From Panulirus ornatus (taxonomy: Eukaryota > Arthropoda > Malacostraca > Decapoda > Palinuridae), in assembly GCF_036320965.1 (NCBI RefSeq), contig NC_092241.1:3691668-3755667 (forward strand): a DNA stretch of 64,000 nucleotides, given 5' to 3'. This document shows positions 44,906 to 56,038 of the stretch, piece after piece (the stretch's first letter is position 1; every line of letters starts with the position of its first letter). The notes under the pieces were generated by a model. The model was given only the letters and a program-made list of their open reading frames with translations, was not told the origin of the DNA and did not search any database. The position numbers and the translations under genes are program-made.

Positions 44906-45529
44906 TTAATGACATAAACTCATGAGTATTTATACCCAATTACTTTATTACCAATCTCCATACAAACCTCACATGCATTAAATCGGCTTGTGTTCTAGCA
45001 GCCATAGCCACACTCTTGCACAGTACTAGAGGCAATACACACAAGAGCATTCTTCCTTACACAAAAGTTACTTGACACCATCCTCAACAGAAATTAGAAA
45101 GAGGAAAAAAAAGACATATTCATATATGCTTACCAAGCCAGAGACACTCACAAAGAACTCACCTTGAAATTTTCGAGCTCTGCAATGGACAGTGGAGTCA
45201 TATAAGAAAAATTTACTTTCCAACTTCCTTCGTTGTCCTATACACGGTCTCTCATGACCTGTTACAGATCACACGTTGAAAAGACTCTCATGCGAACACG
45301 ACCTGAGAATCACGTCACATCATCCTAACTCCACACAAACAACAACCAAAATGTTCAATACTAAATCAAGTGAACAGAACAACAGCTAACTCACTGCAGA
45401 GCCTCTGCATCCAAGAGAGGTGAACCGTTACCTTCACAATGTCTGACGCACATGACTCCACACTACATACTGCCATAATACTACATTGGCTAACCATTCT
45501 AGCGCATCAAAACACCAGCTATGCACTGG

Positions 45530-46320
45530 GCACACATGCATGACATTCACTTCCCATATTACAAACATCAACAACAAAGCCCATTAACAAGGTAATTGTC
45601 CTCATTATCCTTTACAAACAACTCATCGGCTCGACCTTTAACTAATCCTCACTTGGTCATCCAACCGATCTAGAGCAATCATAAAGCAAAAACATGAAAC
45701 CACATACAACTCAAGACTCACTTAACTTGTCGACTGATTGGTAACCACAAATTTTTTAACGGCTACAAAATGAAACCCAAAACTTTTCCATTACAATTGT
45801 CTCAATATGCTCGTCACCCAGTACCCTGCAGCAGACCAACACCCCCTCCCATCCAAACCATTCTCTACTAACTACCAAACCCTGCTGAAACAAATGCTCG
45901 TCCCTGCCTCTATACTAATGAATCCCGTCCTCCCCCTAACAAACACAGATCTGCAAATCATTTTCACACTCCAATCAACCACTTAGCGCTGAACAATCGC
46001 ACCTCCTCCACCCGAAACTCCATCAAATCCTAGATTCTAAGTTCACCAAACATATACACATCTGAAACTACACTCCCCAGACACATGCGGGTTGCACTTT
46101 CTCTTGCACTTACTCCTCTAGCGTCACAATCATTGATTGCACATAACGTAAGATCCTCTCATGCCTAAGACGCTGAAACCTATCTCTGATTTCTCATGGA
46201 TTTAACCCATAAGGACAAACGTATGTATGGTATTCACGACCTGTGGTCCCACTCGGGGAACGTGGCTGATTTCCTGTGTACTGTGGGAGTCCTAGTGGAA
46301 TGAGGTCCAGTGCTGGGAAA
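45530..46320 (+). mobile_element. LINE ORF2 C-terminal remnant
   Basis: Translation fragments: ILYKQLIGSTFN near 45605 (LYKQLIRS..NYAS), SPNIYTSETTLPRHMRVALS near 46040-46100, and YGIHDLWSHSGNVADFLCTV near 46225-46285. They match the C-terminal part seen at 7280-7670. 44906-45529 may be the upstream part of the same element but shows no clear motif. Heavy decay. Confidence 0.6.
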
Positions 46321-46413
46321 ACATGGTAAAGTGAGGTAAGGCAATTAATTGCTAATCACTTTTTATGTAAAGGGAAAGAATTTTACACTTAACCTTGTAT
46401 ATATGCATCATAG

Positions 46414-46421
<8 letters not shown>

Positions 46422-46489
<68 letters not shown>
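46422..46489. repeat. (TA)n microsatellite
   Basis: About 34 TA dinucleotides. Confidence 0.98.
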
Positions 46490-46492
<3 letters not shown>

Positions 46493-46620
46493 TTGTGTGT
46501 GTTTTTGTAGAATGATGTTACCGGATTTCGCCTGCATGATGCTACATCGTAAGTGGAAAGTCACTTTGGGCGAGGCTGTATCATCATCAGAGGATGAAAA
46601 GTAGTATAATCTCGTCGGGA
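46490..46620 (-). mobile_element. Probable Penelope-like tail fragment
   Basis: On the minus strand it has CCTCTGATGATGATACAGCC followed by CAAAGTGACTTTCC, with the same layout as the other tails (CTGATGA near 46590, (TA)n at the 3' end). There is no GAAA. Recognised by layout only. Confidence 0.4.
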
Positions 46621-46736
46621 ACATCTCACTGCAAACGAGTCCATAATATCCCTCCTACTGATTGTAGCGCGGCCTTGAAGCTGCATGGGCCCCGTAAAAG
46701 GGGTTCTGGGCTACATGATGAGTACTATATATATAG

Positions 46737-46740
<4 letters not shown>

Positions 46741-46803
<63 letters not shown>
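46741..46803. repeat. (CT)n microsatellite
   Basis: Pure CT run of about 62 bp. Confidence 0.98.
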
Positions 46804-46806
<3 letters not shown>

Positions 46807-46949
46807 AACATTTTACACACGTGATGACCATTTTGACTGGAACAACGCCGCGGTGAGGAAAATTCTATGATGGCACTGCACTGCTGTGCAATATATATAA
46901 ACAAGTGTCGATACTGACTGTCATCACGCAAACAACGGGGGAACGGGAC

Positions 46950-47455
46950 CTCTAGCCAGCCCTGTCTGGGGACCTTCACAAAGGCGACGTAGCCAACTCT
47001 ACCTAGGGACCTGCAGAGAGGGGATGTAGCCAACCCTGGCTGGGGACCCACAGAGAGGGTGACGCAGCCAGCCCTGCCTGAAGATCCCACAGACAGGGTG
47101 ACGCAGCCAGTCCTGCCTGAAGACCCCACAGAGAGGGCGACGCAGCCAGCCCTGCCTGAAGACCCCACAGAGAGGGTGACGCAGCCAGTCCCGCCTGAAG
47201 ATCCCACAGAGAGGGCGACGCAGCCAGTCCTGCCTGAAGATCCCACAGAGAGGGTGACGCAGCCAGCCCTACCTGAAGATCCCACAGAGAGGGCGACGCA
47301 GCCAGTCCTGCCTGAAGACCCCACAGAGAGGGTGACGCAGCCAGCCCTGCCTGAAGACCCCACAGAGAGGGCGACGCAGCCAGTCCTGCCTGGGGACCCC
47401 ACAGACAGGGTGACGCAGCCAGTCCTGCCTCGGGACCCACGGAAATGGTCCCTGC
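46950..47455. repeat. 39 bp minisatellite
   Basis: About 11-12 units of 39 bp with CAGCCAGTCCTGCCTGAAGA and CCCACAGAGAGGG(T/C)GACG. GTGACG and GCGACG units alternate strictly over much of the array, which suggests a 78 bp two-unit higher-order repeat. Confidence 0.94.
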
Positions 47456-47495
47456 TTAGGGAGGTATAGAATCAGGTCGTACAAAACCCTGCCCC

Positions 47496-47499
<4 letters not shown>

Positions 47500-47549
<50 letters not shown>

Positions 47550-47553
47550 TACA

Positions 47554-47586
<33 letters not shown>

Positions 47587-47603
47587 TCGTACACCATCAC
47601 ACA

Positions 47604-47654
<51 letters not shown>

Positions 47655-47664
47655 TCGTACACCA

Positions 47665-47702
<38 letters not shown>
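47500..47702. repeat. (CA)n microsatellite, about 200 bp
   Basis: CA run interrupted twice by the same TCGTACACCATCACACA block (near 47587 and 47656), so a stretch of about 69 bp is itself duplicated. Confidence 0.97.
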
Positions 47703-47705
<3 letters not shown>

Positions 47706-48850
47706 AGTCCCTGGGGAATAAATATCAATAATGAAGTCGGTGGGATAGGCTGGAGGCGAACCAGTGAGGTATATGGGACGAGCGGGGCTTGATAAATCAA
47801 CGGACCTTCACTGGTACGCATAACTCAGGCTGGGGAAGGAAAGTATTGGATTTCTCGGGAGCTGGGGGCCTCCTGCCCTTTGAATCTGAAAATGAGATTT
47901 AGTTAGCCCGATGATTCAGAATACGCTGGGCTAATTTCATGACAATGTTGAGTTAACTTCTCAGATAAGATTCCGGAATTGCAGTACGAAGGTCTGACCC
48001 TGAGAGTACGATAACTTCAACGAGTGGAAGCCATCGTTCTCCCTTGAGAAAGACGAGAGAGACCTCTTCAGTTCGATAAGTTTGGTTGAGTACGATATCA
48101 TTTTTTCCCCTCTTATGTACGTAGACTTATTCCCTTGGGTACGACAGTTTTCTCAAGTTCGATAATGTACGGCATGCGACAACGCATTACCTTGACTGAC
48201 GCCTCATATCGGTCACATTTGCGATCGTTTTTCGTTTACGTTTGACCTCTTGACGAGTTAAATCGTCGGCCATGATTCTATTAATCATTCCTTACGGGTC
48301 AAGTGAAACGTCAAGGTCATCACAACCAAGGCTGTTGTACTTATGGTGAGAGAGTCAACCAACAAGCGAACTAACAACTATAATAAAGATCATGTATGAC
48401 ACACACTGTTGCAACAACGTTCCCATATCACTTATATACGTAAAAGAATGAATTACTTCAGTTAGACATCTATATAGAAAATTACATTTTGAAGAATGTA
48501 AAAAGAAAACGATTCGTACCGCCTCGATCTTGTACTATGATCTGAAAAAGAGCGAATCATTCCTGTAATGCCCGAAAGAAAACGACTTGTCAATTATCAG
48601 ACATTAAGGATGATAAGATAATGAAGTGTATCTTATCTTTTTTTTTTTGTAAATTCTATTATACCAGGAAGCCAGATAACCGGATGGAAGGTTTGTGAAG
48701 ACTGGTCTTAGATGCCACACTGTGATGATAACACATGAGGTCCGTGCTTCAGCGCAGCTGCTGCAGTCATGTCTTGCGACCCCAGACCTGGCAACTCCTC
48801 CACACCCACTCCATGCCTGGATGTGTGTGTTGAGGGAACCCTGGGTAAGG
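47703..48850. other. Unassigned
   Basis: No gene or element recognised. Confidence 0.4.
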
Positions 48851-48854
48851 TCGC

Positions 48855-49085
48855 CTGGCTACCTCGGCTTCTCAGAGGTAGGCGAGGGATATCTCGAGGG
48901 ATATAGCTTCTATTTCAACCTCACGCGGCTCTAATGGCGTGAGAACTATGGCGATGGACAGACAAATATGTATAGCCTACGGGTCGGAATCCAACCCTTG
49001 ATTTCAGACGTCTGCATCTTTCAGTCTAAGTGCGGCGAGGTAGCCAGGTCCCCTGCCCAGTGTTCGATTCCGACCTGTGTTGAGT
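48855..49085. mobile_element. Possible SINE-C (tRNA-like box B)
   Basis: GGCTACCTCGGCTTCTCAGA near 48858 and a CAGTGTTCGATTCCGACCTG box B-like word near 49057 resemble the 26575-26815 block. The 3' side passes into (TA)n. Tentative. Confidence 0.35.
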
Positions 49086-49086
49086 A

Positions 49087-49090
49087 TATG

Positions 49091-49182
<92 letters not shown>
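49087..49182. repeat. (TA)n then (CA)n compound microsatellite
   Basis: About 66 bp TA followed by about 22 bp CA. Confidence 0.97.
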
Positions 49183-49338
49183 TAGTATGAAAAGATAAAT
49201 GAATTCTGGAGCATTACCTTATATTCGTTGAGCCTTTTGGGCAAAATGCTTCATATGGCAGTGAACAGGATCAGAGGAGACCTGGTGCCGAGGAAACACT
49301 GATGCCTTTCAGCGCGTTGATAAAATTCACGTAATATC

Positions 49339-49339
<1 letters not shown>

Positions 49340-49381
<42 letters not shown>

Positions 49382-49382
49382 A
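49340..49382. repeat. (CA)n microsatellite
   Basis: CA run of about 40 bp. 49383-50219 is unassigned; a GGGCGGGGCGG-rich stretch near 49870 resembles repeat-type sequence but has no clear end. Confidence 0.96.
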
Positions 49383-50219
49383 GCAACCAAAAACAAAAAA
49401 AATGCATATCTGTTTCAGGCCATGACGCAAGTCTCGTTATAAAATGCATCATACAATGGAACAGGTTTATATTACGATATTTTTCCCCTCTAGTAACAGA
49501 GATCCACCCCATTTTTCGCGAGGGTTTTTAAGCCATCGTAGGAAGGCGAAAAAGTTGCAATGATTGTCTAGGGCAGTGTTTTCAGGTTTGTATAATGGAA
49601 AGGAAATGTTATATTGCTAGTTCGATTCGGTGCTTCGAGGTCTAGATGAACGCGCTCTTGTCTTTGTCAACAATGATCTTCATCCGGGGCGTCGTTTTGA
49701 AGCAGCTCGAATCAAGGGACTGATCTTGGTATAATGTAATGGATCGTACAGCTCAGTTATTTGACTTGGTTGGGAGGAAGCAGTGCGGGGGAGTTGAAAA
49801 GTTGGTCATTTATCCACTTTGTGTTACAACCATAGGCGTACCGGCCAGGGAGGCATGTGTGAGGGCAACCGCCCCGCCCACCCGCGCCCCGAAACACCAA
49901 ACAAATCGCCGAGTAATTTGAGGCAAATTGTTTCCTCAGACTTGGGCAGAACTGGGAAAGCGGTAATTTTACTTCATTCATTGAAAGTGTTAGAGTTATC
50001 CTTAAGATCAGGTTTTTGCTCGACTCTCCGATCCGACCTCCCGAGATGGACCGTCGATCTGTCTGAACCTCATGTGAAGCAAGCAACTGAGGCTCGAGGG
50101 CCGTCCACACACCTGGGTTTTCTTCGTATTGTCAGTCAGCTGAGAGTGACATCTGTGATAATGCCTCCCTCACGTCACACCCACACCGGAGCCCCCCCCA
50201 CCCCCGCCCACCCGGCACA

Positions 50220-50259
<40 letters not shown>
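50220..50259. repeat. (CA)n microsatellite
   Basis: Pure CA run immediately upstream of SINE-A. Confidence 0.97.
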
Positions 50260-50260
<1 letters not shown>

Positions 50261-50261
50261 A

Positions 50262-50422
50262 TCTCCGTGTGTGTAGTAGTTAGCATTACACGTGCACTAG
50301 CCGCCTGAGATCAAACCTGCGTAGGTTCGAATGCTGGGTGCGGCAGCCGGTCCACAGTCCACCAAGTTGTTCATCCGCCCCAAGAGGTTGGTCGATTAAA
50401 TGAGTACTTGGCATAGGCTAGG
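50262..50422 (+). mobile_element. tRNA-derived SINE-A
   Basis: The head is CTCCGTGTGTGTAGTAGTTA (box A slightly altered). Box B is GTAGGTTCGAATGCTGG, followed by GCGGCAGCCGGTCCACAGTC, AAGTTGTTCATCC and GAGTACTTGGCATAGGCTAG. It is flanked by (CA)n on the left and (GT)n plus (TA)n on the right. Confidence 0.75.
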
Positions 50423-50569
<147 letters not shown>

Positions 50570-51108
50570 ATCGCCGTTTCCCGCGTTAGCGAGGTAGCAC
50601 CAGGAAACAGACGAAGAGTGGCCCATCCATTCATAATCAAATATGTATACATATGTATACACTCACATATACATATAAATATATACACATGTACGTAAAT
50701 ATGCATAAACATACCGATACACATACTTATATACACATGTACACATTCATACTTGCTTGCCTTCATCCATTCTTGGCGCTACCACAGGAAACTGCATCGC
50801 TACCTTTGCTTCAGCGAAGTAGCGCCGGGAAAACACAAAAAAGTCACATTCGTTTACACTCAGTCTCTATCTGTCATGTGTAATGCATCGAAACCACAGC
50901 TCCCTATCCACATCCAGGCCCCACAGACCTTTCCATGGTTTATCCCAAACGTTTCACATGCCCTGGCTCAGTCCATTGGCAGCATGTCGACCCCGGTATA
51001 CCACATCGTTCGAATTCACTCTATTCCTTTGCTCGCCTCTCACCCTCCTGTATATTCAGGCCCCGATCACTGAAAATCTTTTTCATTCCATCCTTCTACC
51101 TCCAAGAT
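50570..51108 (-). mobile_element. RTE-like LINE, 3' fragment
   Basis: The plus strand shows CCCGCGTTAGCGAGGTAGCA at the element's 3' end, then the reverse complement of the 3' UTR and of the last coding part (GGCAGCATGTCGACCCCGGT and CACTGAAAATCTTTTTCATT). It is 5'-truncated at about 51108. The internal GCTACCTCGC motif is also present near 50815. Confidence 0.85.
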
Positions 51109-51955
51109 TCAGGTTAAGAGACGGGTTAACACGAGTGTAAGACTCTCTCCCCGTAAACGCAAATAGTAATCACACACACGTACACACAATGGATTTATGG
51201 CCGAACACCTCTGCTTAGATGCACAGGTCAGCTGATGATATACGTACAGATGTGTCTAGTGTCTTCATGACCAACAGACATGAATGAATGTTGATATGAA
51301 GCGAGAGCCTAGGTCAGCTGGTCCAAGGGAGGGGAGGGAGGGTTGAGGACACTATCTGGGAAGATATGAGAATTTTCATCCGTGGTGATGCATAATGGCG
51401 TCAAGCAAGCGTCGGTCAGCGTAAATGTTTATCAAATCTACTTTACATACTTTACATTATTGAAGCTTAATCCCATTTTTATTGCGGCCTGGGTTGACAA
51501 ATAGGGGACTGATGGTATTAAGCCTCCCTAAGGTAAAAGAAAAAAATTCCCCTTTTTCAGATATTTTGCTGAAAGGCCATGTTTTAAATAAATGTGGAGG
51601 GGGGAAAAAAGGGCCACAAATACGTCTAAACATTTGGCATATAAAGCCTGACAGCCGTAGTGCGTGTATCTCCATTACATAAAAAGCCCCCAGTGGAAAA
51701 CCCTGACTGTAGGAACGTGATGTGAGATCCTCTGATCCGTTGATGGTAAACCTGGAGTGTGGCTGTGAGGGACGACGGAGGCAGCGGCCCAGCCCTGGAC
51801 CACACAAACACACTGCTATGGGAACTGTGAGGGGCAGCGGAGGGTATACCTACACTTCTTCCAAGGGTTATACCTACTAATGTCTTGTCTAGGTGAAGAA
51901 CTGTTTACACAGTAGTTCGCTAATTGACCAAAGCGTTCGTCTCTTCGTTGTATAT
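51109..51955. other. Unassigned
   Basis: No recognised feature. Confidence 0.4.
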
Positions 51956-52076
51956 CAACTGACTGTTGTATTTCTTTCTTGTATCTCCCCTGATGATGTG
52001 ATTATTATACGAAAGTGCACTTGAGAACTTATCGTGTTTCATTTAACTGTGGACTCATAGGAAAATATATATACAT
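51956..52076 (+). mobile_element. Penelope-like tail fragment
   Basis: Closely related to 58554-58690 on the opposite strand. They share TTTCTTTCTTGTATCTCCCC, GATGATGTGATTATTA.ACGA, AAGTGCACT and GTGGACTCAT.GGAA. It carries CTGATGA at 51990 and GAAA at 52011. I infer a Penelope-like tail from the layout; no coding part is attached. Confidence 0.5.
51990..52014 (+). ncRNA. Hammerhead-like core, weak stem II
   Basis: CTGATGA, a T, stem GTG, loop, stem TAC, then GAAA followed by the palindrome GTGCAC. Stem II has only three pairs including one G-U. Same architecture as 44571-44598 but weaker. Confidence 0.3.
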
Positions 52077-52305
52077 ATTTTTTTTCATACTATTTACCAT
52101 TTCCCGCGTTAGCGAGGTAGCGTTAAGAACCGAGGACTGAGCCTTTGAGGGAATATCCTCATTTGGCCCGCTCCTCTGTTCCTTCTTTAGGAAAACTAAA
52201 AACGAGAGGGGAGGATTTCCAGTCCCCCGCTCCCTTCCCTTTTAGTCGCCTTCTACGACATGCAGGGATTACGTTGGAAATATTCTTTCTCCCCTATCCC
52301 CAGGG

Positions 52306-52310
<5 letters not shown>
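52077..52310 (-). mobile_element. Head-plus-tail short retroelement, copy 2
   Basis: About 233 bp, highly similar to 7736-7970 and 55025-55269. The 3' end motif (minus CGCTACCTCGCTAACGCGGG) is at the left and the LINE-like 5' end (minus CCCTGGGGATAGGGGAGAAA) at the right, where it meets (TA)n. Confidence 0.78.

Positions 52311-52371
<61 letters not shown>
52309..52371. repeat. (TA)n microsatellite
   Basis: About 31 TA dinucleotides between the short element and SINE-B. Confidence 0.98.
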
Positions 52372-52375
<4 letters not shown>

Positions 52376-52830
52376 CATATAACATACAAACCTCCAACAG
52401 CCAGGATCGAACCGGGACCCCTGTGCAAGAGAGGCAGGCATGCTAACCGCTAGGCTATGGGACTGTATAATAGGAAACAACTATTCGAAATACTAAGTAC
52501 TAGAATACCCTTCGTCTCACAATGGTGAGCAACGGGGTCTATACCGGTTATTTCCGAACAGACGCACATAGCCAGCTGATAGCGTTTTACCGAACCTAAC
52601 TGTACAACGCGGAGGTATATGAATACGAATAAAGTGCATATGAACGCTCACCATTGTGAGACGAAGGGTATTCTAGTACTTAGTATTTCGAATAGTTGTT
52701 TCCTATAATACAGTCCCATAGCCTAGCGGTTAGCATGTCTGCCTCTTGCACAGGGGTCCCGGGTTCGATCCTGGCTGTTGGAGGTTTGTATGTTCTATGA
52801 AGGTGCGCGTTCATATGCACTTTATTCGTA
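52372..52830. mobile_element. Inverted pair of SINE-B, about 155 bp arms
   Basis: Arms of about 155 bp (about 52373-52530 minus and 52647-52803 plus) are nearly identical inverted copies separated by about 117 bp. Each arm has the tRNA-like head with box A TAGCCTAGCGG and box B GGTTCGATCC, followed by CTGGCTGTTGGAGG. At the inner end is GCTCACCATTGTGAGACGAA. The two differ at only a few bases. The whole unit could fold into a long hairpin and lies between two (TA)n tracts. Confidence 0.8.
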
Positions 52831-52853
52831 TATATATATATATATATATATAT
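52831..52853. repeat. (TA)n microsatellite
   Basis: Short TA run at the outer end of the right SINE-B arm. Confidence 0.95.
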
Positions 52854-53144
52854 TGGCTTTTATTTTTGTAGATAATAGGCCTTACCCTAAGCCAGTCCCT
52901 GCTTATGGGTCATTACCAAAGAAGGTTACCATATTACCAGTACAATATTCAGGTACACAACTAGAACGTGGAGAGTTCTAAAGAATATTACAAAGGCAAA
53001 TATTCAAATTATATTTCACAGACTGGCAGACCCTTGGTCACGACTGATGGTCGCCCCTCAAGGTTGTGTGTCTGCCAGACCATCACAGATAATATGACCG
53101 TCAGTTGAACTGCAGGTCGATCGACAGGTAACTGCGTCTGAGAG

Positions 53145-53400
53145 TGGGCAAGGAAGCAGTCTGTTGTGGATGAGAGGGCCTGGAAAGTGAGTCAGTCGTT
53201 GTTTGCCGATGATACAGCGCTAGTGGCTGATTCGTGTAAGAAACTGCAGAAGTTGGTGACTGACTTTGGAAAAGTGTGTGAAAGGAGAAAGTTGAGAGTA
53301 CATGTGAATAAGAGCAAGGCTATTAGGTTCAGTAGGGTTGAGGGACAAGTTAGTTGGGATGTACGTTGGAATGGAGAAAAATTAGAGTGAGAGTGGAAGT
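53145..53400 (+). mobile_element. RTE-like LINE, internal RT fragment
   Basis: The frame at 53166-53390 reads SQSLFADDTALVADS (FADD box), KLQKLVTDFGKVCERRKLRV and KAIRFSRVEGQVSWDV. It is cut on both sides; the 3' truncation is unusual for a LINE insertion and suggests later rearrangement or deletion. Confidence 0.9.
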
Positions 53401-53595
53401 TAGAGAGACATTTGTAGATTCATCTCTTTTCAATTACTACAATTTGTTTGCATCAGTCACCAGCTCTTTGCACCTGAAAGCCTTAAACAATGCATGACAG
53501 ACGAGCACGAAATTTTCTTCTGCCACAAGACTTACCGTCATCTGTACTTCCCGAATTTTTCCTTGCCACTAAAACGACCTTCACCAGAACTCTCA

Positions 53596-53597
<2 letters not shown>

Positions 53598-53673
<76 letters not shown>
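53598..53673. repeat. (CA)n microsatellite
   Basis: About 75 bp CA with one TA step. Confidence 0.97.
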
Positions 53674-53676
<3 letters not shown>

Positions 53677-54955
53677 CGTCAAAAAACGCGTCGGTTTCAT
53701 AACATTGCTTTAGATCTGCACCACAGAGAGAATCTCGCAACAAGTAAGATTCCTCTATTGTTATGGACTTCACAAGGAAGGTTAAGATCAAACTAGTTTA
53801 CCGACTTCCTGCTTAGCTGAACCTAAGGTTTACAGAACAAGGCTAAAAGGAGTGAGTACCACCGAACCCCGTTTTCTATATGTCCACAGAAATCATCATA
53901 GAATTCTATTTATACATCTCGATTTTTTGAAAACTTCGTCATCGTTTTAAAAAGTGAAATCACATACGGCGCGAAACTTTAACAGGTGATTCAAGTATTT
54001 TGCTGGCAATATTTGAGCTAACACATCTCTGCTGAATATCAAGGGCAAGACACCGTATGTAGTATATCAAATACTCTGCAGGCGCGATATTTGAACGGAT
54101 GTAACATACGGACATTAATGCACCTCTTACAGACCTTCCTGGCATGACAGCGGATGATAAGCCAAATGAACGAAGATCAAGGGGGCAAGATAGAGCTATG
54201 ATGCACTCGACCCAGGTGTTTACTCACGCCGACCTTTACCGTTGGCCTTTGAACTGCACAAGTTTGCTTGACCAGACCAAACACACGCGTGCCCATTAAA
54301 ACTCTCGTTTTCTCTCGAAATAAACTGAGGATGGATGGGTAAGGCGAGCGGCGTTAACTCAAACTTGTGGCTGGGCGCGCTACCTAATGGCCCGTCATAA
54401 ACCCAGGCAAGAACAAAAGCGGCCATAAGAAATGTACCGGTGAAATGTACACAAAAACTTAACGAAATCGGCCAATTTCTTCTTAAATGAACAACCGGGT
54501 AAGATACCGGTAGATTTAGTCGTCTTGCCCCACCAGTACTATCCATCACAGGGGACCAGCGTCTGCTGGATCCACGATATCCTAACCTTCTGTAAATCAG
54601 CACCAATAACAAAATCAGTCGTGACGTCAAGGAACGAAGCTTAGAAAATGGGCTAAATATGTAGGGTTCAATGTAGCACCAGCTTTCTCGTTGCTCTCGA
54701 CTTATGAATTTGCAATCTAAACAACGCGATGGCTTCCACTTCGCTGATCTGTCAACAAATGAGATTCAAAAACTCATTTGCGTCTGCTTGGTGGCAAAGC
54801 CCCGATGAAGAAACAAGCCAAAACATCAAAATAATAACCTTAATAGCGATGGCAAATTGCCGTGACGTCAGACCATCCACAAATTACTCGTACTAATTAA
54901 ACATTTGGAAAATTGTCATTTTGGAATTACGAACGAGTGTATATAATGCCAGGAA

Positions 54956-54956
<1 letters not shown>
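53674..54956. other. Unassigned
   Basis: The open frame at 54220-54630 (minus, 136 codons) has one hydrophobic segment (LSFCVHFTGTFLMAAFVLAW) but no domain I know and no supporting context. Confidence 0.35.

Positions 54957-55025
<69 letters not shown>
54957..55025. repeat. (TA)n microsatellite
   Basis: About 34 TA dinucleotides at the 3' end of the short element. Confidence 0.98.
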
Positions 55026-55028
<3 letters not shown>

Positions 55029-55266
55029 TTTCATACTATTCGCCATTTCCCGCGATAGCGAGGTAGCGTTAAGAACAGAGGACTGGGCCTTTGAGGGAAT
55101 ATCCTCACCTGGCCCTCTTCTCTGTTCCCTTCTTTTGGAAAAAAAAAAAAAAAAAAAAAAAAACGAGAGGGGAGGATTTCCAGCCCCCCGCTCCCTTCCC
55201 TTTTAGTCGCCTTCTACGACACGCAGGGAATACGTGGGAAGTATTCTTTCTCCCCTATCCCCAGGG

Positions 55267-55269
<3 letters not shown>
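55025..55269 (-). mobile_element. Head-plus-tail short retroelement, copy 3
   Basis: About 245 bp with the same two ends as copies 1 and 2. Between them is a 25 bp A-run (55139-55163) where the others have a short mixed A-rich stretch, so the middle has expanded. (TA)n on both sides. Confidence 0.8.

Positions 55270-55335
<66 letters not shown>
55269..55335. repeat. (TA)n microsatellite
   Basis: About 33 TA dinucleotides at the 5' end of the short element. Confidence 0.98.
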
Positions 55336-55337
<2 letters not shown>

Positions 55338-55465
55338 TTTAGTGTATTCTTTATATTTCGTGTGATATAGCTTAGCTGATATAAGATAATTGAATATGAA
55401 TATTAATGGTATGTTTCCACTAATCATGTAGCAAGAACATGATCAGCGAAAACACCCGTTACAAG

Positions 55466-56038
55466 GGTAGAAGATCATCATCTACCACCTACGTAATCCA
55501 GCATGATCATCTACCACCTACGTAATCCAGCATGATCATCTACCACCTACGTAATCCAGCATGATCATCTACCACCTACGTAATCCAGCATGATCATCTA
55601 CCACCTACGTAATCCAGCATGATCATCTACCACCTACGTAATCCAGCATGATCATCTACCACCTACGTAATCCACCATGATCATCTACCACCTACGTAAT
55701 CCAGCATGATCATCTACCACCTACGTAATCCAGCATGATCATCTACCACCTACGTAATCCAGCATGATCATCTACCACCTACGTAATCCAGCATGATCAT
55801 CTACCACCTACGTAATCCAACATGATCATCTACCACCTACCTAATCCAGCATGATCATCTACCACCTACGTAATCCAGCATGATCATCTACTACCTACGT
55901 AATCCAGCATGATCATCTACCACCTACGTAATCCACCATTATCATCTACCACCTACGTAATCCAGCATGATCATCTACCACCTACGTAATCCAGCATGAT
56001 CATCTACCACCTACGTAATCCAGCATGATCATCTACCA
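55466..56038. repeat. 29 bp minisatellite, block A
   Basis: About 19-20 units of 29 bp: GATCATCTACCACCTACGTA with ATCCAGCAT. Almost no variation (a handful of single changes), so recently homogenised. It contains the palindromes TGATCA and TACGTA. Confidence 0.97.

Noticed and set aside
52712..52790. Functional tRNA gene in the SINE-B head
   Set aside because: Good box A and box B, but the 3' side does not pair with the 5' GTCCCAT and no clean anticodon stem forms. It occurs in inverted duplicate and elsewhere as SINE-B.
54220..54630. 136-codon minus-strand open frame with a hydrophobic segment
   Set aside because: No domain, no homology I can name, no gene context; this length is expected by chance in a 64 kb window.
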